A model generated the notes under the pieces. That model was not told where the DNA came from and searched no databases. It saw only the letters and a program-made list of their open reading frames with translations. From Rhodoplanes elegans (GTDB lineage: Bacteria; Pseudomonadota; Alphaproteobacteria; Rhizobiales; Xanthobacteraceae), in contig NZ_NHSK01000061.1 in assembly GCF_016653355.1 (NCBI RefSeq), positions 1-64,000 of the forward strand: DNA of 64,000 bases. Direction: 5' to 3'. Shown here piece after piece: positions 1 through 8,464 of this stretch. A program made the position numbers and the translations under genes. The stretch's first letter is position 1. Every line of letters begins with the position of its first letter.

Positions 1-735
1 CTCCGCCATACGGGGCTCGGGACCCCGCATCTCGGGCATGCGAGCCTCCGGCATCCGCGGTTCCGGCATCCGGGGTTCGGCCATCCGGGGTTCGGCCATC
101 CGGGTCTCCGGCATCCGGGCTTCCGGGGCGCGCGGCTCGCTCGTCCGCGGGTCCGGCATCCGCGGGTCGAGGACGCGCGGCTCCGGCAGGCGCGGCTCGA
201 CGATCGGCGGCGGGGCGGTGCGGGCGAGCTCGGCGGCCAGCCCGGCGAGGCGGTCGACCGTCTCGCGGCGGCCCGGCTCCGCCTGCGGCTGCAGCGGCAG
301 CTCCTCGGCGATCGGCGGGATCATGGCACCACGGGTGCCGCGGAACGGCGGCTCGGGCGCGACCGGAGCGGCCGGTGCCCACAAACCGTTCTCCGGTGTC
401 GGTCGGCCGGCCGGCTCCATCCGCGGCGGCGAGGCCTCGCGCATCGGCGCGGCCGGCTGGCCGCGGACGATGTTGGCCTCGACCACCACGTCGGTCGGGC
501 CGCCCAGCATGATCAGGTGCTCGACATTGTCGCGGCGGACCAGCACGAGGCGCCGCCGGCTGTCCACTGCGGTCGCCTCGATCACGCCGAGCCGGGCCTG
601 GCGGCCGCGCGCCGAGGCGGCGCCGAGCCCGCCGGCGCCGAACCGCCGCACCAGCCACGCGACGCCGCCGATCAAGGCGAGCACGATCACGAAGGCGATG
701 AAGAACTTCGCGGGAAGCGGCATGTCGCCGACCAT
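1..735 (-). CDS. fliO: Flagellar export protein FliO, C-terminus cut by window edge
   Basis: FliO is a single-span inner-membrane helper for assembling the FliPQR export gate. The frame reads leftward from an ATG at 735 and is still open at base 1 (245 codons seen). A hydrophobic segment at residues 10-29 is followed by a short FliO-like beta-rich domain to about residue 95 (motifs AVDSRRRLVLVRRD and HLIMLGGP). A long proline-rich tail follows, and from about residue 195 it becomes degenerate PEPRMPEARM-type repeats. It is divergent from flgB, sharing a 272-bp intergenic region with a CtrA-like box. The opposite-strand frame here is an arginine/glycine-rich mirror of the repeats and is not a gene. 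The family call rests on the transmembrane segment, short domain and flagellar context. Confidence 0.8.
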   Translation of the reverse strand, partial: MVGDMPLPAKFFIAFVIVLALIGGVAWLVRRFGAGGLGAASARGRQARLGVIEATAVDSRRRLVLVRRDNVEHLIMLGGPTDVVVEANIVRGQPAAPMREASPPRMEPAGRPTPENGLWAPAAPVAPEPPFRGTRGAMIPPIAEELPLQPQAEPGRRETVDRLAGLAAELARTAPPPIVEPRLPEPRVLDPRMPDPRTSEPRAPEARMPETRMAEPRMAEPRMPEPRMPEARMPEMRGPEPRMAE

Positions 736-930
736 GGCCGTTAATCCTTTCTCCGCTCCTTGCCGCGCGTGCCGAGCCGATTCGTCGAAGCGTTAACGAA
801 GACGGCAAAAGCTGCCGCCCCGGATGTCGACGATTCCTTAACACGAAAGCGCAGGGGAGCCCACCCGATACGCATCTTCTTCGGTTTTCCGGACCGGCAG
901 AACGTGGCGATCCGATGGCGCCGCGCGGGA

Positions 931-946
931 TTAACGGGTCGTTAAC
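931..946 (+). promoter_or_regulatory. Putative CtrA-binding box between fliO and flgB
   Basis: The sequence TTAACGGGTCGTTAAC fits the alphaproteobacterial CtrA consensus TTAA-N7-TTAA exactly. It lies 62 bp before the flgB ATG and 195 bp from the fliO start, so it could act on either gene. CtrA control of early flagellar operons is established in Caulobacter; its use here is inferred from the motif. Confidence 0.7.
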
Positions 947-952
947 CATAAG

Positions 953-971
953 CCCGGCAATGTTTGCCGGG
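953..971. repeat. Perfect 8-bp inverted repeat before flgB
   Basis: CCCGGCAA and TTGCCGGG flank a 3-base loop, just downstream of the CtrA-like box and 37 bp before the flgB start. It could be an operator or a 5'-leader hairpin. Nothing in the sequence decides between these. Confidence 0.5.
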
Positions 972-1007
972 TGGTGGACTCAGGTGTCCTCCCGACGGCA
1001 GGCGACC

Positions 1008-1394
1008 ATGGCGATCTCCGACATCCCGATCTTCTCGATGCTGCGCACCAAGATGCAATGGCACCAGGAGCGCCAGCGGCTGCTCGCCGAGAACGTGTCG
1101 AACGCCGACACGCCGAAATTCCGGCCGCGCGACCTCGAGACCCTGTCGTTCGATCGCGCGCCGCCGCCGCCGTTCCGGCTCGCCCAGACCGCGCCGGGCC
1201 ACATCGCGGCGCTGCCGGGCACCACGCATTTCCGCGACAAGCCCGAGAAGTTCGCGGTCCGGCCCGGCGGCAATGCCGTCCACCTCGAGGACGAGATGCT
1301 CAAGGTGGCGAGCAACCAGATGGACTACCAGGCGGCGACGCAGCTCTATTCCCGCAGCCTCGCGCTGCTTAAGGCCGCGGTCGGCAAGGGCTGA
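1008..1394 (+). CDS. flgB: Flagellar basal-body rod protein FlgB
   Basis: FlgB is a proximal rod subunit of the flagellar basal body, exported to the periplasm. The 128-residue product has the usual family length and the N-terminal rod signature (LLAENVSNADTPKFRPRD at about residues 26-43), with the C-terminal amphipathic helix expected of rod proteins (DYQAATQLYSRSLALLKAA). The frame is open upstream to 915, but the ATG at 1008 gives the canonical MAISDIPIF start. It is the first gene of the rightward flgB-flgC-fliE-fliQ-fliR-flhB run and is probably expressed from the CtrA-box promoter. Confidence 0.95.
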   Translation: MAISDIPIFSMLRTKMQWHQERQRLLAENVSNADTPKFRPRDLETLSFDRAPPPPFRLAQTAPGHIAALPGTTHFRDKPEKFAVRPGGNAVHLEDEMLKVASNQMDYQAATQLYSRSLALLKAAVGKG

Positions 1395-1432
1395 TCGTGA
1401 CGTCCGTGGACCGTGACGAGTGAGGTGATGCC

Positions 1433-1843
1433 ATGGATTTCGTCAAATCGCTCTCCATCGCGGCGTCCGGCCTGCGGGCCCAGGCCGGCCGGATGAAGGT
1501 GCTGTCGGAGAACATCGCCAACGCCGATTCGACGGCGCAGAAGCCCGGTGCCGATCCCTACCGGCGGCGCATCCCGACCTTCCGGTCCGAACTCGACCGT
1601 GAGCTCGACGCCCGCACGGTCCAGCTCGGCCCGACCCGTCCCGACCAGAGCAACTTCCGCACCAAGCACGAGCCCGGCCACCCGTTGGCCGACGCCAACG
1701 GCAACGTGCGCTACCCGAACGTCAACTCGATCGTCGAGATGACCGACATGCGCGAGGCCCAGCGCTCCTACGAGGCCAACGTGAACGTGATCGGCGCCAC
1801 CCGCCGGATGATCCAGCGCACGCTCGACATCCTGCGCGCCTGA
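1433..1843 (+). CDS. flgC: Flagellar basal-body rod protein FlgC
   Basis: FlgC is the second proximal rod protein. The 136-residue product shows the N-terminal rod motif (SGLRAQAGRMKVLSENIANA, residues 12-31) and a C-terminal helix (MREAQRSYEANVNVIGATRRM) that packs in the rod. It lies 38 bp after flgB, with a GAGGTG ribosome site before its ATG, and is followed after 17 bp by fliE, so the three are almost certainly co-transcribed. Length and sequence are ordinary for the family. Confidence 0.96.
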   Translation: MDFVKSLSIAASGLRAQAGRMKVLSENIANADSTAQKPGADPYRRRIPTFRSELDRELDARTVQLGPTRPDQSNFRTKHEPGHPLADANGNVRYPNVNSIVEMTDMREAQRSYEANVNVIGATRRMIQRTLDILRA

Positions 1844-1860
1844 ACCAGAGGGGAAGACAG

Positions 1861-2184
1861 ATGGCCATTCCGGGCATCGCCGCAAACGCCTACGCGACCA
1901 CGGCACGTCTCGGCACGCCGGGCGCCGGGCTGAGCAAGACCATCGGCGACCTCGCCGGCGGCAAGCCGGGCGACTTCGGCGCGATGCTGCGCGACGCCGT
2001 GCAGGACGTCGCCGCGGCCGGCCACAAGGCGGACGTGAACAGCCACGCGCTCGCCAACGGCAAGGCCAACATCGTCGACGTGGTCACGGCGGTCGCCGAG
2101 ACCGAGACCGCGATCGCGAGCCTCGTGTCGGTGCGCGACAAGGTCATCCAGGCCTACGAAGAGATCATGCGGATGACGATCTGA
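1861..2184 (+). CDS. fliE: Flagellar hook-basal body complex protein FliE
   Basis: FliE joins the MS ring to the rod. The 107-residue product has the conserved FliE C-terminal half: DFGAMLRDAVQDVA, then MALNGKAN-like and DVVTAVAETETAIAS segments, ending in ISLVSVRDKVIQAYEEIMRM-type sequence. An AGGGGAAGACAG ribosome site precedes the ATG. The order flgB-flgC-fliE-fliQ is the usual one in Hyphomicrobiales. Nothing unusual was seen. Confidence 0.95.
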   Translation: MAIPGIAANAYATTARLGTPGAGLSKTIGDLAGGKPGDFGAMLRDAVQDVAAAGHKADVNSHALANGKANIVDVVTAVAETETAIASLVSVRDKVIQAYEEIMRMTI

Positions 2185-2245
2185 CCATGCGGCGGGGCGC
2201 AGGGGGACGGGACGTGGTGCGAGCGGGACGCGAAGGGGGAGCGGC

Positions 2246-2509
2246 ATGACCGGACCGGAGGTCGTCGACGTCGCGCGCGACTCGATCATTACGCTCGTCC
2301 TGGTGGCGAGCCCGCTGATGCTGGTCGGCCTGGTGATCGGCGTGGTGGTCTCGCTGTTCCAGGCACTGACCCAGATTCAGGAGGCGACACTCGTCTTCGT
2401 TCCGAAGATACTCGCCATGTTCGCCGCGATGATTCTCGCGCTGCCGTTCATGGCGGATCAGCTCTACGGCCACATGATGCGGCTGGCGACGCGGATCTCG
2501 GGCGGCTGA
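2246..2509 (+). CDS. fliQ: Flagellar export gate protein FliQ
   Basis: FliQ is a small two-helix membrane subunit of the flagellar type III export gate. The 87-residue product has two long hydrophobic segments (about residues 17-41 and 49-74) joined by the conserved SLFQALTQIQEATLVFVPK loop. An AAGGGGGAGCGGC ribosome site precedes the ATG. It lies 61 bp after fliE and 90 bp before fliR, separated from fliR by a GGGCCC-rich stretch. Confidence 0.95.
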   Translation: MTGPEVVDVARDSIITLVLVASPLMLVGLVIGVVVSLFQALTQIQEATLVFVPKILAMFAAMILALPFMADQLYGHMMRLATRISGG

Positions 2510-2528
2510 GCCGGCCGGCGCGAGCCGG

Positions 2529-2560
2529 CGGGGCCCGGGGCCCGGGGCCCGGCGCCCGGC
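2529..2560. repeat. GGGCCC tandem tract between fliQ and fliR
   Basis: The gap between fliQ and fliR holds about three GGGCCCG units followed by GCGCCCGG, all G and C. The tract is self-complementary and could form a strong hairpin in the mRNA between two genes of one operon. No T-run follows, so it is not a standard terminator. Confidence 0.6.
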
Positions 2561-2599
2561 GGCGACGGCGCCTGATAGGCACGCCCAGGAGGGGCGGGG

Positions 2600-3370
2600 A
2601 TGCGCATCGACCTCTCGTTCCTGCCTCCGCTCGCGGTCGCCTTCATGCTCATGTTCGCCCGCACCGGCACCATGATCATGCTGCTGCCGGGCTTCGGCGA
2701 GCGCAGCGTTCCGGTGCGCATGCGGCTGACCGCGGCCCTGGTGCTCGCCGCCGTGGTGATGCCGCTCTATCGCGACGCCTACCAGATCGACCTGAGGAGC
2801 TTCGGCCCGGTGATCCGGATGCTGTTCAGCGAGCTCGCCGTCGGTTTCCTGCTTGGCATGACGGCGCGGCTGTGCATCTCGGCCCTGCAGGTCACCGGCT
2901 CGATCGTCGCCCAGCAGCTCGGCTTCGGCTTCGTCTCGACCATCGACCCGACCCAGGGCCAGCAGGGCGTCATCGTCGCGAACTTCCTCACCCTGCTCGG
3001 CATCGTGCTGATCTTCGCCACCGACACCCACCACCTCGCGATCGCGGCGCTGGCCGACAGCTACGTGCTGTTCCGCCCCGGCGAGGTGCCGGCGACCGGC
3101 GACATGGCGGCGCTGGCCGCCAAGCTGGTCGGCGGCGCGTTCCTGATCGGGGTCCAGATCTCGGCGCCGTTCCTCGTCTTCGGCATCCTGTTCAATGTCG
3201 GGCTCGGCGTGCTGTCGCGGCTGATGCCGCAGATGCAGGTGTTCTTCGTCGCGATGCCGCTGTCGATCTTCGCCGGCCTGCTGATCTTCGCGTTCGTCAT
3301 CGCCGCCATGATGGCGACGTTCCTGGGGTTCTTCGAGGGCGTGATGCACGACATCGCGCCGCGTGGCTGA
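2600..3370 (+). CDS. fliR: Flagellar export gate protein FliR
   Basis: FliR is the multi-span membrane subunit of the FliPQR export gate. The 256-residue product has about six hydrophobic segments and the family regions FARTGTMIMLLPGFGERSVP (residues 20-39) and GFVSTIDPTQGQQGVIVANF. An AGGAGGGGCGGGG ribosome site precedes the ATG. It is followed after 15 bp by flhB, its usual partner. Length matches the family norm of about 255-260. Confidence 0.96.
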   Translation: MRIDLSFLPPLAVAFMLMFARTGTMIMLLPGFGERSVPVRMRLTAALVLAAVVMPLYRDAYQIDLRSFGPVIRMLFSELAVGFLLGMTARLCISALQVTGSIVAQQLGFGFVSTIDPTQGQQGVIVANFLTLLGIVLIFATDTHHLAIAALADSYVLFRPGEVPATGDMAALAAKLVGGAFLIGVQISAPFLVFGILFNVGLGVLSRLMPQMQVFFVAMPLSIFAGLLIFAFVIAAMMATFLGFFEGVMHDIAPRG

Positions 3371-3385
3371 GGACGCTGCTCAGCC

Positions 3386-4453
3386 ATGGCCGAAGACCAG
3401 GACAAGTCGGACAAGACAGAAGACCCGACACAACGACGCCTCGATCAAGCGCTCGAGCATGGCGACGTCGTCAAGAGCCAGGAGGTGTCGACCTGGTTCG
3501 TCATCGGCGGCGGCACGCTGGCGCTCGCCATGTTCGGCGGCTCGTCGAGCACGGCGCTGACCGCCGTCATGAAGGGGCTGATCGCCAAGTCCGGGGCGAT
3601 CCACACCGACGGCCACGTCCTGGTCCGGCTGACCGAGGTGATCACGGTCGAGGTGCTCGCGGCGATCGGTCTGCCGTTCCTCCTGATCGCGGTCGCGGCG
3701 CTGGCCGGCAACGCCCTCCAGCACCGGCTCGTGTGGACGACCGAGACGCTGACCCCGAAGCTCTCCAAGATCTCGCCGATGGCGGGCTTCAAGCGGCTGT
3801 TCTCGGCGCAGGCGCTGGCCAACTTCGTCAAGGGCCTGCTCAAGCTCGGCCTGGTCGGCACCGTGCTCGTGATGCTGCTGTGGCCCGAGCGCAACCTGCT
3901 CGAGGCGCTGGTGTCGACCGACCCGACCGCGATCCTGCCGGTCTCGATGTCGCTGATGCTGAAGCTGCTCGGCGCCGTGGTCGCCATCATGGCCGTGATC
4001 GCCGGCGCCGACTACCTGTTCCAGTACCAGCAGTGGTACCAGCGCCAGAAGATGTCGCTGAAGGAGATCAAGGACGAGTACAAGGAGACCGAAGGCGACC
4101 CCAAGATCAAGGCCAAGATCCGGCAGCTCCGGATCGGCCGCATGCGCAAGCGCATGATGGCGGCGGTGCCGGGCGCCACCGTGGTGATCACCAACCCGAC
4201 CCATTACGCCGTCGCCCTCAAGTACGAGCGCGGCATGAACGCGCCGGTCTGCCTCGCCAAGGGCACGGACCGCATCGCGCTCAAGATTCGCGAGGTCGCG
4301 ACCGAGGCCGGGGTGCCGATCGTCGAGAATCCGCCGCTCGCCCGCGCCCTCCATGCGACCGTCGAGATCGACCGCGAGGTCCCGCCCGAGCACTACAAGG
4401 CCGTCGCCGAGGTGGTCGGCTACGTCATGCGGCTGAAGAAGGCGTGGCGCTAG
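3386..4453 (+). CDS. flhB: Flagellar export switch protein FlhB
   Basis: FlhB is the export-gate protein whose cytoplasmic domain cleaves itself to switch substrate class from rod/hook to filament. The 355-residue product begins with a charged leader (DKSDKTEDPTQRRLDQALEHGDV), has four hydrophobic segments, then a charged linker (MSLKEIKDEYKETEGDPKIKA). The autocleavage motif Asn270-Pro271-Thr272-His273 is intact, almost the same position as in Escherichia coli. It ends the flagellar run; cckA follows after 154 bp. Confidence 0.97.
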   Translation: MAEDQDKSDKTEDPTQRRLDQALEHGDVVKSQEVSTWFVIGGGTLALAMFGGSSSTALTAVMKGLIAKSGAIHTDGHVLVRLTEVITVEVLAAIGLPFLLIAVAALAGNALQHRLVWTTETLTPKLSKISPMAGFKRLFSAQALANFVKGLLKLGLVGTVLVMLLWPERNLLEALVSTDPTAILPVSMSLMLKLLGAVVAIMAVIAGADYLFQYQQWYQRQKMSLKEIKDEYKETEGDPKIKAKIRQLRIGRMRKRMMAAVPGATVVITNPTHYAVALKYERGMNAPVCLAKGTDRIALKIREVATEAGVPIVENPPLARALHATVEIDREVPPEHYKAVAEVVGYVMRLKKAWR

Positions 4454-4607
4454 GCGATCGCGCCCGCCGCGAAGGGGCGCGGCGCGCCGCTGCGGGCCGT
4501 TCCCGCAAGGCCGCCGCCGCCGGCCGGGGCGCGCCCGGCGCCCTTGTTCGAAGCGGGGGACTCGGGCACAGATTGATTCGCGCGGTCGGGCGACGGAGCC
4601 GATATCG

Positions 4608-7247
4608 ATGACGACGCATGACCTGAGCAGGGGAGGCGGCGCGCCCGGCGGAGGCTTTTCCAGGGACGGCTCGTCCGACGCAGGCGCGGCCGGCGGGAGC
4701 CCGGCCGGCGGAGGCTTCAACGGAGGCTTGGACGTGTTCCCGGGCGGCGAGCGGCGAGGAAGCATCCGGTTCGTGCTGGTCATCGCGCTCGCGCTGATCG
4801 CCGCGGCCGCCGGTCTCCTGTTCCTCGGTCGGCCCGACGCCGAGCCCTATGTGCTCGGCCTGCTCGCCCTGCTCGGCATGATCGGCGTGTTCTCGCTGCT
4901 CGCCACCGCGACCGGCATCCTGCGCTTCGCCGGCGGCGCCGAGGCGAACCCGATGTTCCGCCGGGTGCTCGACGACGCCTTCGACGGCATCGTGGTCACC
5001 GACGCCAATGGCCGGGTGGTCTACGCCAACCCGGCCTACTGCCAGCTCGTCGACGCCACCGATCTGTCCGACGTGCGGCCGGTCGAGCGGGTGTTCATCG
5101 GCGATCCCGACGTGTCGGAGGCCGTCTACCGGCTCCTCAAGGCGGCCCGCGAGGGGCGCCGCCTGCAGGAGGAGGTGCGGGTCGCGGGCGTGCCCGGCGA
5201 GCCCGCCCGCTGGCTGCAGATGCGGGTCCGGCCGCTCGGCCGCACCGGCGCCGACGCGCGCCTCACCGTGTGGACGGTCGCCGACGTGTCGCGCGAGCGC
5301 GAGCGCCAGGAGAACGTCTTCCAAGAGCTGCAGCACGCCATCGACTATCTCGACCACGCGCCGGCCGGATTCTTCTCGATCGATGGCAGCGGCGCGGTCG
5401 GCTACATCAACGCGACGCTCGCCGAATGGCTCGACTACGACCTCGCCGAGGTCGGCTCCGGGGGCCTGCAGCTCGAGGACATCGTGCCGGCCAACGGCGC
5501 CGCGCTCCTGACCGCCAGCGCCTCGCATCCCGGCGAGGTGAAGACCGACGTCGTCGACCTCGACCTCAAGACCCGCAGCGGCAAGAGCCTCCCGGTGAGG
5601 CTCTACCACAAGGTGGCGTTCGGGGCGGACGGCGTGCCGGGCGCGTCCCGCACCCTGGTGCTCAACCGCGCCCGCAGCGAGGGCACCGACCCGCAGCGCG
5701 CCGCCGAAGTGCGGTTCATGCGGTTCTTCATCAACACGCCGATGTCGATCGCGACCGTCGACCGGGCCGGCCGCATCGCCCGCACCAACGGCCTGCTCGC
5801 CAAGCTCTTCCAGGATCTCGCGCCGGGCGACGGCCGCCCGGAGGGCCGCTCGATCCTCGACGTGGTGGCCGAGCGCGACCGGCTGGCGCTGGAGACGGCG
5901 ATCGCCAAGGCGGCGCGCGGGCAGGGCGACATTCCGCCCGTCGAGGCCGCGCTCGCCGGCGCGGGCGAGCGGTGGGCGCGCTTCTGGGCGACCGCCGTGG
6001 AGGAGGAGGGCGACCAGGAGGCCGCCATCGTCTACGCGCTGGAGACCACCGAGCAGCGCGCCCTGCAGAAGCAGGTCGACCAGGCGCAGAAGATGGACTC
6101 GGTCGGCAAGCTCGCCGGCGGCATCGCGCACGACTTCAACAACGTGCTGTCGGCCATCATGATGGCCACCGACTTCCTGCTCAACGCCCACCGGCCGACC
6201 GACCCGTCCTTCCAGGACATCATGCAGATCAAGCAGAACGCCAACCGGGCGGCCGCGCTGGTGCGGCAGCTCCTGGCGTTCTCGCGCCGCCAGACGCTGC
6301 GGCCGCAGGTGCTCGACCTCTCCGAGGCGCTGTCCGACATCTCGATGCTGCTGCGCCGGCTGATCGGCGAGAAGGTGGCGCTCGACGTGCGTCACGGCCG
6401 CGACCTGTGGCCCGTGAAGGCGGACCTCTCGCAGTTCGAGCAGGTGATCGTGAACCTCGCCGTGAACGCGCGCGACGCCATGCCGGACGGCGGCCGCCTC
6501 ACGCTGCGCACCCGCAACGCCGGCGAGGACGAGACGCGGCGCGCCGCCCACAAGGGCATGCCGCCCGGCGAGTACGTGCTGATTGAGGTGTCGGACACCG
6601 GCTCGGGCATCCCGCCCGAGATCATCGACCGCATCTTCGAGCCGTTCTTCTCCACCAAGGAGGTCGGCAAGGGCACCGGGCTCGGGCTCTCGACGGTGTA
6701 CGGCATCATCAAGCAGACCGGCGGCTACGTCTTCGTCGAGTCGGAGATCGGGCGCGGCACCACGTTCCGCATCTACCTGCCGCGCCATGTGCCGACCCTC
6801 GAGGAGACCGAGGCGGCCGCCGCCTCGCTGGCGCCGGCCCAGGCGGCGACGCCCGAGCAGGCGCGCGCCGCCGACCACACCGGGCAGGGCACCATCCTGC
6901 TGGTGGAGGACGAGGAGGGCCTGCGCGGCCTCAACGCGCGCGGTCTCACGTCGCGCGGTTACACGGTGTGCGAGGCCGGCAACGGCCAGGAGGCGCTCGA
7001 GCTGATCGATGCCGGCCAGAAGGTCGACCTAGTCGTCTCCGACGTGGTGATGCCCGAGATGGACGGCCCGACGCTCCTCAAGGAGCTGCGCAAGCGCGAC
7101 CCGGAGCTGAAGATCATCTTCGTCTCCGGCTATGCCGAGGAGGCGTTCGCCAAGAACCTGCCCGAGGGCGGGCAGTTCGCCTTCCTGGCCAAGCCCTTCA
7201 CGCTCAAGCAGCTGGTCGCCGCCGTGAAGGAGACGATGGGCGGGTGA
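4608..7247 (+). CDS. cckA: Cell-cycle hybrid histidine kinase CckA
   Basis: CckA is the membrane hybrid kinase/phosphatase that controls CtrA through the phosphotransferase ChpT. The 879-residue product has a glycine-rich N-terminus, two transmembrane segments (about residues 52-105), PAS-like domains (about 115-225, 245-350 and 365-480), a HisKA domain with phospho-acceptor His508 in GGIAHDFNN, a HATPase domain (N box NLAVNARDAMPDGG near 615; GTGLGLSTVYGI), and a C-terminal receiver from about 762 with Asp near 810 in SDVVMPEMDG. The position directly after flhB is, from memory, its usual place in Hyphomicrobiales, and the H-box matches CckA. The ATG at 4608 is the first in frame. The long reverse-strand frame opposite it is a codon-bias shadow. 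Confidence 0.93.
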   Translation: MTTHDLSRGGGAPGGGFSRDGSSDAGAAGGSPAGGGFNGGLDVFPGGERRGSIRFVLVIALALIAAAAGLLFLGRPDAEPYVLGLLALLGMIGVFSLLATATGILRFAGGAEANPMFRRVLDDAFDGIVVTDANGRVVYANPAYCQLVDATDLSDVRPVERVFIGDPDVSEAVYRLLKAAREGRRLQEEVRVAGVPGEPARWLQMRVRPLGRTGADARLTVWTVADVSRERERQENVFQELQHAIDYLDHAPAGFFSIDGSGAVGYINATLAEWLDYDLAEVGSGGLQLEDIVPANGAALLTASASHPGEVKTDVVDLDLKTRSGKSLPVRLYHKVAFGADGVPGASRTLVLNRARSEGTDPQRAAEVRFMRFFINTPMSIATVDRAGRIARTNGLLAKLFQDLAPGDGRPEGRSILDVVAERDRLALETAIAKAARGQGDIPPVEAALAGAGERWARFWATAVEEEGDQEAAIVYALETTEQRALQKQVDQAQKMDSVGKLAGGIAHDFNNVLSAIMMATDFLLNAHRPTDPSFQDIMQIKQNANRAAALVRQLLAFSRRQTLRPQVLDLSEALSDISMLLRRLIGEKVALDVRHGRDLWPVKADLSQFEQVIVNLAVNARDAMPDGGRLTLRTRNAGEDETRRAAHKGMPPGEYVLIEVSDTGSGIPPEIIDRIFEPFFSTKEVGKGTGLGLSTVYGIIKQTGGYVFVESEIGRGTTFRIYLPRHVPTLEETEAAAASLAPAQAATPEQARAADHTGQGTILLVEDEEGLRGLNARGLTSRGYTVCEAGNGQEALELIDAGQKVDLVVSDVVMPEMDGPTLLKELRKRDPELKIIFVSGYAEEAFAKNLPEGGQFAFLAKPFTLKQLVAAVKETMGG

Positions 7248-7267
7248 GCGTGGCCGGACGATATGCG

Positions 7268-7301
7268 TAGCCCGGCCGGAGCGCAGCGACGGCCGGGACC
7301 G
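7268..7301. repeat. Short palindromic intergenic repeat after cckA
   Basis: Complementary arms CCCGGCC and GGCCGGG flank GGAGCGCAGCGAC. This matches, from memory, a common short intergenic palindrome of Bradyrhizobiaceae ('TAGCCCGG...GAGCGCAGCGA'). It is 20 bp after the cckA stop and may also help terminate transcription, but no T-run follows. Confidence 0.5.
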
Positions 7302-7363
7302 GCGTTCGCCGATCTCGCGGCCGTCCATCCGGGCCGCGCCGACGGCGCGCGGGATGTCCGCGC

Positions 7364-7573
7364 ATGATCGCACCGCCGCCCCACGACGACGACGACGAGG
7401 ACGAGGGCAGCCGTCGGACCACCAACATCATGCTGGTGATCTTCTTCCTCGCCGTGATCGCGGCCGGCTACTGGCTGGTCGAGGCGATGCTGGAGCAGCG
7501 CCGCGCCGACGACTGCGCCGCGCAGGGCCGCCGCAACTGCGGCGCTCCGCTGGTCGTGCCGCCGGCGAGGTGA
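7364..7573 (+). CDS. Small single-span membrane protein, unknown function
   Basis: A 69-residue product with an acidic start (five Asp, Glu and Gly residues in HDDDDEDEGS), one membrane segment at about residues 24-43 (IMLVIFFLAVIAAGYWLVEA) and two cysteines in a short tail (DDCAAQGRRNC). From memory, near-identical small proteins are conserved in Bradyrhizobiaceae without known function. The Cys pair could form a disulfide in the periplasm if the tail faces out. An upstream ATG in another frame (7354) does not encode a plausible protein. Confidence 0.7.
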   Translation: MIAPPPHDDDDEDEGSRRTTNIMLVIFFLAVIAAGYWLVEAMLEQRRADDCAAQGRRNCGAPLVVPPAR

Positions 7574-7662
7574 TCGTGCCGCCGGCAGAGTGAAGCTCCG
7601 ACTGGCACGCGATGTGCTCCGACGAGCCGGCACGGCGGAGCGAGAGCGTGGCGAAGCACAGC

Positions 7663-8418
7663 ATGGCGAAGGACGCTGACACAAAGCCGGCCAAGCGGCC
7701 GGGCGACCGGGCCGAGGCGATCTACCGGGCGCTGCGGCACGCCATCATCGAGCAGGCGCTGGAGCCCGGCGCCAAGCTGCCCGAGGACGCCATCGGCGAG
7801 CGCTTCGGGGCGAGCCGCACCATCGTGCGCCATGCGCTCGGCCGGCTCGCCGCCGAGGGGCTGGTCGAGCTGCGCCGCAATCGCGGCGCCGCGGTCGCGA
7901 CGCCCGGCTGGGACCAGGCCGGCGACCTGTTCGACATCCGGCTCGGGATCGAGCGCCTCGTCGTCACCCGGCTCGCCGGCCGTCTGACGCCGGCCCAGGT
8001 CGCCGCACTCGACGCCCATGTCGCCGAGGAGGAGGCCGCCCGCGGCACCGACGAGCGGCGCTCGATCCGGCTCGCCACCGAGTTCCACATCGTGCTCGCC
8101 GAGATGACGGGCAGCGCCGTGCTGGTCCGCTACCTCTCCGAGGTGGCGCTGCGCTGCGGCTTGATCCTCGCCCTCTATGCGCGCCCGCACTCCTCCGAAT
8201 GCGCCGTGAGCGAGCACCGCGCCGTCATCGCGGCGCTGGCGAAGGGCGACGCTGCGGCCGCCATCGCCGTCATGGACCAGCATCTCGGCGCCGTGATGGA
8301 CCGCGCCCTGATCGTCCCGCGCCCCGCCAAGGAGCGCGACATCGGGGCGATTCTCGCCCCCTACGCCGAGGACGCCGCGCCGGGCGCGAAGCGGGCGCGC
8401 GGCGGGCGGAAGCGGTGA
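7663..8418 (+). CDS. GntR-family regulator, FCD subfamily
   Basis: A DNA-binding repressor or activator of the FadR/FCD type, which usually senses an organic acid or related metabolite. The N-terminal winged helix includes RAEAIYRALRHAIIEQALEPG and the recognition helix ERFGASRTIVRHALGRLAAEGLV; the C-terminal all-helical FCD domain has EFHIVLAEMTGS and SEHRAVIAALAKGD. The start is uncertain: ATG at 7663 (251 residues) fits the family best, but in-frame GTG 7651 and ATG 7612 are possible. It lies upstream of a transporter plus amidohydrolase set and may control it; a GntR-like palindrome at 9167 supports this only weakly. Confidence 0.88.
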   Translation: MAKDADTKPAKRPGDRAEAIYRALRHAIIEQALEPGAKLPEDAIGERFGASRTIVRHALGRLAAEGLVELRRNRGAAVATPGWDQAGDLFDIRLGIERLVVTRLAGRLTPAQVAALDAHVAEEEAARGTDERRSIRLATEFHIVLAEMTGSAVLVRYLSEVALRCGLILALYARPHSSECAVSEHRAVIAALAKGDAAAAIAVMDQHLGAVMDRALIVPRPAKERDIGAILAPYAEDAAPGAKRARGGRKR

Positions 8419-8464
8419 GGGATGGGCGGAAGAGGTGAGGAGGGCGTGGCCTCGCATTCTGCTT

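Noticed and set aside
38-796. Rightward 252-codon frame at the left edge
   Set aside because: Its SGIRGSAIRG-type repeats mirror the leftward FliO tail; the leftward frame has a transmembrane segment, a FliO-like domain and flagellar context.
4425-6878. 817-codon leftward frame opposite cckA
   Set aside because: Codon-bias shadow in GC-rich DNA; composition is Arg/Gly/His/Val-rich without any domain, while the sense strand encodes a complete kinase.
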